Shown here piece after piece: positions 57,701 to 64,000 of a DNA stretch of 64,000 bases. This DNA is from Tyto alba (Eukaryota > Chordata > Aves > Strigiformes > Tytonidae). The notes below the pieces were generated by a model. That model was not told the origin of the DNA. It saw only the letters and a list, made by a program, of their open reading frames with translations, and ran no database searches. Where the stretch lies: NCBI RefSeq assembly GCF_018691265.1, contig NW_024881299.1, positions 1-64,000 of the forward strand, read 5' to 3'. The translations under genes and the position numbers were made by a program. Position 1 is the first letter of the stretch; the number at the start of each line of letters is the position of its first letter.

Positions 57701-58494
57701 AAAAGCAAATCCCCATCCTCCAGCAACAACGGTTGTTAAAATTTGGGACTTCCGCCCAGGCGAGGACAAACCAAAGCATTTTACTGCCAAGAACTGATAA
57801 AAACTAGTATTAAAAATATGCTTAAATTCGGATTTGGGGAGAAGTCCTTCCTCCAGGCCGTTCTGGAGCTGGATTCACAGACCCTTGGTTCGCCTTGCGC
57901 TCCTGGGGTGCTCGTCCACGTTGGCACAGCAGTGACACTCCTTTATTCCCAAAACCACACCTGATTTTTTGGGGAGGAAAGCATTCACGTGGCAGACAGC
58001 ATCAGAAACGGCACGGTGCGCTGCTAATCCCCTCACTAACCTTCATATTTCTTTTTTTTTTTTTTTTTTTTTTTTTCCCCTCTAGACACGGGGCTTGCTC
58101 AGCCTTGGTGGGTCTTTCTCTGCGACGCCTTCCTCAGCTCCCGGGGAATCAGCGACCCGGCCTCACGTTGCTCCAGAAGAACAAATGTTTTCTGTCGTGT
58201 GGGGCTTTTGAGGCGTGAAAAAGCTCTTCTTAGGCCTTGCCTAGCCAAGTGCTCGCTTGGGGTGTATTTAAACCTTCACTGATTTGCTCGGCGGGGTGTC
58301 AGTTGTCCCCACAAACCTCGCCACAGTCACCTGGGAAGGGTTGTAGAGCTAAAAACGGCCAAAAAGGTGTTTTTTGGGTGGCGCAGCCGAGCTGGGGCAC
58401 AGCACAGCCTCTGCCACGTGTCGTTCTGAGCGTGTCCTGCTGCAAGGATGCCTGATGGGTTTGTAGTGGACAGGGAGAAGATTAAAATAGTATC

Positions 58495-58525
<31 letters not shown>

Positions 58526-61500
58526 GTAGAGTGTTTAGGATTTTATCGAGCTCTCGATGTCGTAATCCTCGGGGATGGGAGGAGGGTGGTTGCCTCGTGC
58601 TCTGCCAGATGAGGTTCCTGGGGAATCTGGTTTCTCCAGCTCCTCTTCTGACCGGGGATGGCTTTAGTGTTTGTTCGGGCCGATCGCCGAACCGAAATCA
58701 CGCCAAAAGCGGAGGTTGGCATCGCCTCACGTGGCTCATGATCCCGTGGCAGGTCCCACCGCCCGCGTCGGCTTCCCCGGCATCTGGAGCGGCAGCTTTG
58801 CCCATGATTCAGGGGGAGGCAGAAGCGGTGAGTAAATGCCGCTTGGAGCCGAGCTTGGCGGCAGTGACGGCAGCCAAGCCTCCCTCCCGGGCGACGAGCT
58901 GAATTTTGAGGATGTATTTACCAGAGGATGACAACTCTGGGAGCCGATGTCTCGCTGGCTCGGGCTGACCCCCGAGTCCTCTGGCTGTCTCTGGAAGCCG
59001 GTCAAGGAAAATCTGGGGTTATACGCAGGGATGGGTGCACCTTGTTCAGCTCTGCGCCCGCAAATCGAGGAGAAAAAAAAAAAACAAAAAACCAAACAAA
59101 GTTGAAACTAAAACCAAGATTTGACACAGCTATTTATTAACCACCACAGCAACCTGCTGACCCCCCCCCAGTTGGAGTTTGTTGTACCATGACTCTTCCT
59201 AAAAGCTTTTTTTGTCCCAAAATAGCAGCTCTCATGCCAAAACGCAGCTGGAGGAGGCTGGAGGCGCCAGCTGCACTTCTCTGGTCCCTTTTCTACCCGA
59301 GCAAGACAGGGCTTGCTCCCCTAGGCCTGTTCAAGCAAGCCCTGCTCAGTTTTTGCTTTGCCGTGTTGCATTTCAACATCTTTAATCCACGTAACCTCCT
59401 TGCAGGCTCCTCTGCCAGGTGTAAATCCCAGCGGATCGTGGCATCCGACGAGGGGGGACGCAGACGTGTTGTTTCCTGCCGGTATGACCGTAACCTCAAT
59501 TCTTACCCTGTGCTTTTTCAGCCCAGAACGTGACTGTCGATGAAATCGTGACCGCCTACAAGCAAGCCTGCCAGAAACTGAACTGCAAGCAGATACCCAA
59601 ACTACTGAAGCAGATACAGGTATAGCTGGTGCAGGTGTCGTCGTCGCTGGTGTGTCAGACAGGAGCAAAAGCTCCTGTTTTAATAGCACAGAGAGGTTTC
59701 TGGATAGATAAAAATTGGCCGCAGAGAGCAAAAGCAAAGGTGTTTGCTTGCAAAATATTATGCGTAATTTAATGCCCTCCCAGGCCCTGTTTTTCCCCGC
59801 TGAAGCTGCGTCCATCTCCTCAGGCCCACCCTGTGGGGGTGGCTGCAAGGGGCTCCTTGGCAAAGCAGTTTATGCCTCACGTGTGATTTTTGGTTTGGTT
59901 TTTTTTTTTTTTTAAATAGCAATCTGTGCATGCGGTTGGGGGAAGGAAGCCCGCAGGGAGACCGCGCCGGGCGCTGTGGTTTTCCCCTCCTCACACGGGG
60001 TGAATTAAAGTCCCATTTAAATGTTTAAAGCTCCTCCCTTGGCCCAGGAGGGAAGATTTTTTTAATTTTTCACCCATTGGGGCTTCCCCAGGCAGCTCCG
60101 GTGCTTCCATGTACAGACAGACCCTCATCTTCATCAGCCGCCCTTCCTCCTAGAGCTCCAAGACCTTGTCCCGGGGAAGGCCACCAGCTCTCCCTCCCTC
60201 TGACTCGCACGGATCCAGCCTGCAAAGCGCCGCAGGCGGCAGCTTTGATTTCAAGCAAACATCTGGCAGAGACTTCCCGTATCCCCTCTCCATTTGGGGG
60301 AGGATTTGCCCGATTTGTCATGTTACCTCATTATTCTAGCGTGTTGATCCCCCTCCTCCTCGCCCCCTGTGCCTTCCTCTTCCTCCTGAGTATGAAACAC
60401 TTCTTTTTCTTTTGCAGGAATTTAAAGATCTGGCTCCCAGGATAGACTGCTTAGATCTGAAAGGTACAGCCCTTTTCCATCCCCAGGGAATTTGATTTCT
60501 CTTCTGGGCAATCCTGGGGGTTTACCCCATCGGCGCGGCTCTTGCCAGAGTTGTGGTCCCCGCTGGGGCTCTTGCAGCTAGAGCAGGAGAGCACCTTAAT
60601 CCCAGCAAGAGCAGAAATGTGAGTGCCAGAGGTGGTTTTGTACAAGGAATATTAACGTCCCGGTCGAGGAGCACCAAAACAGCAACAGAAATAGCTCCAG
60701 CGGCCCCTTGGGCAGCAGCATGTCCCTCACCACCTCCCAAAACAGCTCGTTCGGGGCACGAGTTAGGGCTGGGCCATGGCAGGCTTGCCCCAGTACTTTT
60801 CCAACTCATGCTTAGGAGCTCTTCATGCAACGGGAAAAGCTGGAAAGGTGGTTCCAGTTAATTCTCCTTACTGCAAACGTCTTCGTGAACGATGGCTTTT
60901 GCAGAGGATCTCCAGGAAGGAGAGGAAGGAGGTCGCCTTCTCTTCCCTGCAAAGTCTCTGCTAGGCAAATATTTTACAGGGAGTTCTTCTTGCAGCCTCT
61001 CCTGCCTTCTGCCCGTCTCCTTCCCTTTCCTAAAGAGCCTCTTCTCCCACTCTGTGCTGGGGGATCCTCCCAAAACCAACCTGGGCGACCAGCAGCGGTG
61101 GTGGCGTTGGTGGCGTTCCTCTTCAGCCCCGCGTCATCCTGACAACATCCCGGCTTCCCACAAAACCCTCTGGGTGCCAAAGGGATGCAGTTTTCTCCAG
61201 TAAACTCCAGTTTGGCTCCAGGGACAGAAGCCATCTGTGGGGGCTGCAGCCTTGGAGTTTAATTAATGTATTTAGTGTTGGGGGAAACCACTGGGGAGCT
61301 GCTAACAAGCCTGAGAAAATACCTCTCTGCATGGGGAGCCAGGGTGTCCGTGTCCTAAGCTGATTCTCCTGGAGAAGCAACAACACAAGCTTGCCCAAAC
61401 CTCCCCAAAAATAAATCTTTTACAGCCCCCGTCACCATCATTTGGACTCAGCTTTGCCAGACAGGAATTTTTTTGCTTACAAATCGCTCTCTCATTGACT

Positions 61501-64000
61501 GAGTGGGCAGCCGGAGCCCACGTCCCCCTTCCCATAGAAGTGAAGCTGCTGGAGACCCCAGTGGGTGACTGTTTGCTGCTGGATTTTTGGCTTTCAGTAT
61601 TTCGGAGGGGATCGATGGTGCCCCAGGCCTGGCTGTCAGTCACCCCGGTCTTCATATGGGGGCCGGGAGCTGCCGGTGTCAGGGAAGGCAGAGCTCCCAC
61701 CTCCACTGCTGCAGTTTGCCTTGCAGAATCACCCGCTGGCAATTGATGCGACAGCTAAAAACCACCATCACAGCTGCTTCTTGGGGAAAATTGCCCATTT
61801 TTCAACCACAAGTAGCTTGTGCAGCATAGGGGGAGAGTTGCAGCCCCGTAAGCCAGAGGGGGATGAGCCATCGTGGGTTCTCTGTGACTGGCTGCTGTGC
61901 AGGGTTGGCCGGGATGATCCTAAGAAATCAAAAAAAAAAAATAAAAGTAAGTAAGTAAAAAGCCCAAAGTCTTGGGAAGTGTTCTCATGGCAGCTTGTGC
62001 CATCGCTTCCCTAAACTGAAATGTGAATCATTTAATTTGTCAGAGGTAGCAAAACAGCGTGTGCATTTACAGTGCGTGTGCGGGGATTTAATTTCGACCC
62101 CGTGGTGCTTTTCTATAGCAAAAGGAATAAATAATCAGCTGGCCACTCATTGCGAGCACCGCTGCTGCCAAACTTAATTCCACAGGGGCTCGAGCTGGCG
62201 TGGGGCTGGCTCGTGGGGAAGACGGTTGTCAGCCCCACGGGGAGCCAAAAAAAAAATCCCCATTTTCAGCAAGTTTTAGGTGGCAAAAGCATTGCTGCTG
62301 TGGCTGCTCTGTGACGCTTTCCACAGCACATGTGAATAAATCCACGCTGAACACGCAATATTGGGTTTGAATTTCCTTTCAGGCAACTTCTCGGGAGGGT
62401 GGGCTGCCCCCGGGGCGGGGAAGAAGTCGCTTTTTCACACATCCCCCATCCTGCAGCTTGGGACCCTCGAGCTCATGGCCAACATGCCCTGTGTGCCCTG
62501 TGCTGCAGCACCCAAATTCACCTTTTTCTGCTGTTTTCCCCAGGGGAGAAGCTGGATTACAAAGCCTGCGAGGCACTAGAAGAAATTTTCAAGCGGGTCC
62601 AGTTCAAAATTGTTGATTTGGAGCAAACGAGCTTGGATGAAGACGTAAGTGGCCACGACCTCTCCTGGCTTCTTGTTCCTGTTTTGCAGCTAAGACAAAC
62701 CACATGGGTTTTGTGGCCAGGCCTGAGCACCTCCCAGTCCCGGATTTATTTTTGGGGGGCTGTTTTGTGTTGCTGTACCCACTCCCTTCACACCCATGCT
62801 CTTATTTAGGTCTGTTGGCGCAGCGTTTGCTGCTCCAAAAGGAAGGGGTTAACCGCTTGATCCAATGCCTGGGTGGCCACCAACCTCCGAAGCATTTTAA
62901 ATACGTATTTTAAAAGCTGTTCTGGAAGTTGAGGGAATCGTAGTTAGCTCTCGGATGGCTTTTGGGGCTGAGGATGAAGTTCAAGCTCCCTTTGGCACGT
63001 CCCATCCTGTCCCAACTTGCCTCCCTCCTCCCTCACAATGCCTGAGGCCCTACAGTTCAAGCCCCAGTGGGTAAGTGGAGGAGGTTAAAAATTAAGGAAG
63101 TGGTTAAAAATTATTTTAGCCAGCTCTGATGCCAAGTTCCCCTTGCCTGGCACATCCCAATCTTGTTTCTCCTGCGTCATCCATCCCTACCCTGAACCCG
63201 GCCTCGGACCTGTCTTGTCCGTGTTCGCTCAGAAGCTCCTGATGCTTTTTTTCCGCCCGTTTTTCCTCACTTTGGGAAGGTTCAGCAGCCACGAGCTTCT
63301 CCGGGCCGCTGCCCCCATTGGGTATGAAGGGAGGGAAAATGTGATTTGGTGGCTCTGGCTCTGAGCCACCGCGGTGTCTGGCTGTCCCTGTCCCATCCTG
63401 GGGCCAGCCGGGATCCCGCGGGCACTGGGGGAGGCTCACAGCCCCAGGACGGGGCCGTTTTGGGGGGACGGATGAGTCCCCAGCCCAGCAAGGGGCATGC
63501 GGGGGCCGGGCCGACTGAGCTCGCACTGTCTTTAGCTGTAAAACAATCCCGTGCTTTGTTCCACTTGTTACCTTGCAGGAGGAACAATTATTTGTTAATA
63601 ATTCAAACGTACCCCGTGGCTCCAGAGCCGGATGGCACAGGCAGAGCTCTGGCAGGCCTCGACACTTTATATTTTTCAGCAGTCGAGCAGGGCATGAGGT
63701 GCCCGACGTGCCCCCGAGCCCTCCTGCTCCTCTCCCAGCCCCGCCGATTCAGCTGTAGCATTTTTCCCTCGGGCGCGTCACGCTGGGGGACTTAGTCACC
63801 CAGCATCCAGATTCTTTCCCTGCCCATGAGCACCCCGATTCCAGCAGAAAGTCCTGTTGTTCCCCAAAACCTGTTCTTTCCCTCCTTTTCCTTCATGCCG
63901 GTGTTTTCCAGCCCTCCAGGGCCCTCGGCATATTTTTTCTGGAAGCCTTGCAGCGCTTTTGTGGCTCTTCTCTGGCCGCTCCAGCATATGTTTCAGCTAA
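51715..64000 (+). CDS. PPP1R37: PPP1R37, protein phosphatase 1 regulatory subunit (5' part)
   Basis: Leucine-rich-repeat protein that binds and inhibits PP1. Four coding exons lie in the window: 51715-51913, 59522-59619, 60418-60463 and 62544-62644; phases agree. The first encodes a Pro/Gly-rich N-terminus and the PP1-docking RVxF motif as KRVTFPSDEDIVSG (RVTF at residues 44-47). Then come NVTVDEIVTAYKQACQKLNC, FKDLAPRIDCLDLKG and EKLDYKACEALEEIFKR...DLEQTSLDED, matching human PPP1R37 up to the first leucine-rich repeats. The following exon (human ASALFDMIEYYES) is not found before 64000, so the gene continues to the right. Intron 1 is 7.6 kb, by far the longest in the window. Confidence 0.94.
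51914..59521 (+). other. PPP1R37 intron 1, no other gene seen
   Basis: Mostly unique, AT-richer sequence than the rest of the window, with a poly-A stretch near 55738-55750 and long poly-T tracts near 58051-58077 and 58495-58521. No exon pair, RNA gene, LTR or tandem array could be supported. Confidence 0.55.
62645..64000 (+). other. PPP1R37 intron 4, incomplete
   Basis: No coding exon is visible between the GTAAGT donor at 62645 and the window edge. Confidence 0.6.

Noticed and set aside
1..64000. tRNA, rRNA or snRNA genes
   Set aside because: No tRNA cloverleaf with A and B boxes, and no snRNA promoter or rRNA core, was noticed on reading; a covariance-model scan would be needed to exclude small RNAs fully.

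Overview
This window looks like a gene-dense, GC-rich stretch of a bird genome, most likely a microchromosome. The coding exons are clearly vertebrate. Introns are very short compared with mammals: CLPTM1 fits its 14 coding exons into 6.8 kb and ERCC1 its 8 into 1.9 kb. I see no mammalian-type SINEs, and the few mobile remnants are LTR pieces of avian endogenous-retrovirus type. The species is not determinable from the sequence; a non-avian reptile is less likely but not excluded.

Layout from left to right. (1) 1-2.6 kb: a GC-rich stretch, an LTR remnant on the minus strand and two minisatellites. (2) 2.68-6.19 kb: an intact seven-exon ADP-ribosylarginine hydrolase gene (ADPRH-like, +). (3) 6.2-13.4 kb: a gene-free accessory region with two adjacent degenerate minisatellites (7.0-8.8 kb) and several LTR remnants, including a solo LTR with a perfect 4-bp target duplication. 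(4) 13.4-22.6 kb: PPP1R13L (iASPP, -), 12 coding exons, nearly every intron carrying its own minisatellite. (5) 24.9-25.9 kb: POLR1G/CD3EAP (+), divergent from PPP1R13L across a CpG-rich promoter. (6) 26.0-27.8 kb: ERCC1 (-), tail-to-tail with POLR1G. (7) 28.0-28.5 kb: a CpG-rich promoter with CRE and E-box motifs and a possible short non-coding transcript. (8) 28.9-35.7 kb: CLPTM1 (-), head-to-head with (9) RELB (+, 36.0-41.1 kb) across a promoter containing a perfect 27-unit CGG repeat. (10) 42.4-49.9 kb: CLASRP (+, 20 coding exons). (11) 50.1-50.5 kb: GEMIN7 (-). (12) 51.7 kb to the right edge: the first four coding exons of PPP1R37 (+), running off the window.

The set corresponds to human 19q13.32 (CLPTM1-RELB-CLASRP-GEMIN7-PPP1R37 and PPP1R13L-CD3EAP-ERCC1), but two blocks that are apart in human are joined here, and CLPTM1 and GEMIN7 are flipped relative to neighbours. 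The genes are unrelated in function: DNA repair (ERCC1), Pol I transcription (POLR1G), p53/NF-kB control (PPP1R13L, RELB), splicing and snRNP assembly (CLASRP, GEMIN7), PP1 regulation (PPP1R37) and ER membrane trafficking (CLPTM1). What unites them is architecture: paired divergent CpG promoters and convergent, almost touching 3' ends.

Exon models were built by hand from splice sites and reading-frame arithmetic. All coding exons join in frame except for one excess base in each of PPP1R13L, POLR1G and RELB, always consistent with a homopolymer run. I did not find a previously undescribed multi-gene system; the best leads are the CGG repeat in the RELB leader, the RELB 9-nt microexon, tiny first coding exons in three genes, the homopolymer frameshifts, and the private intronic minisatellites.
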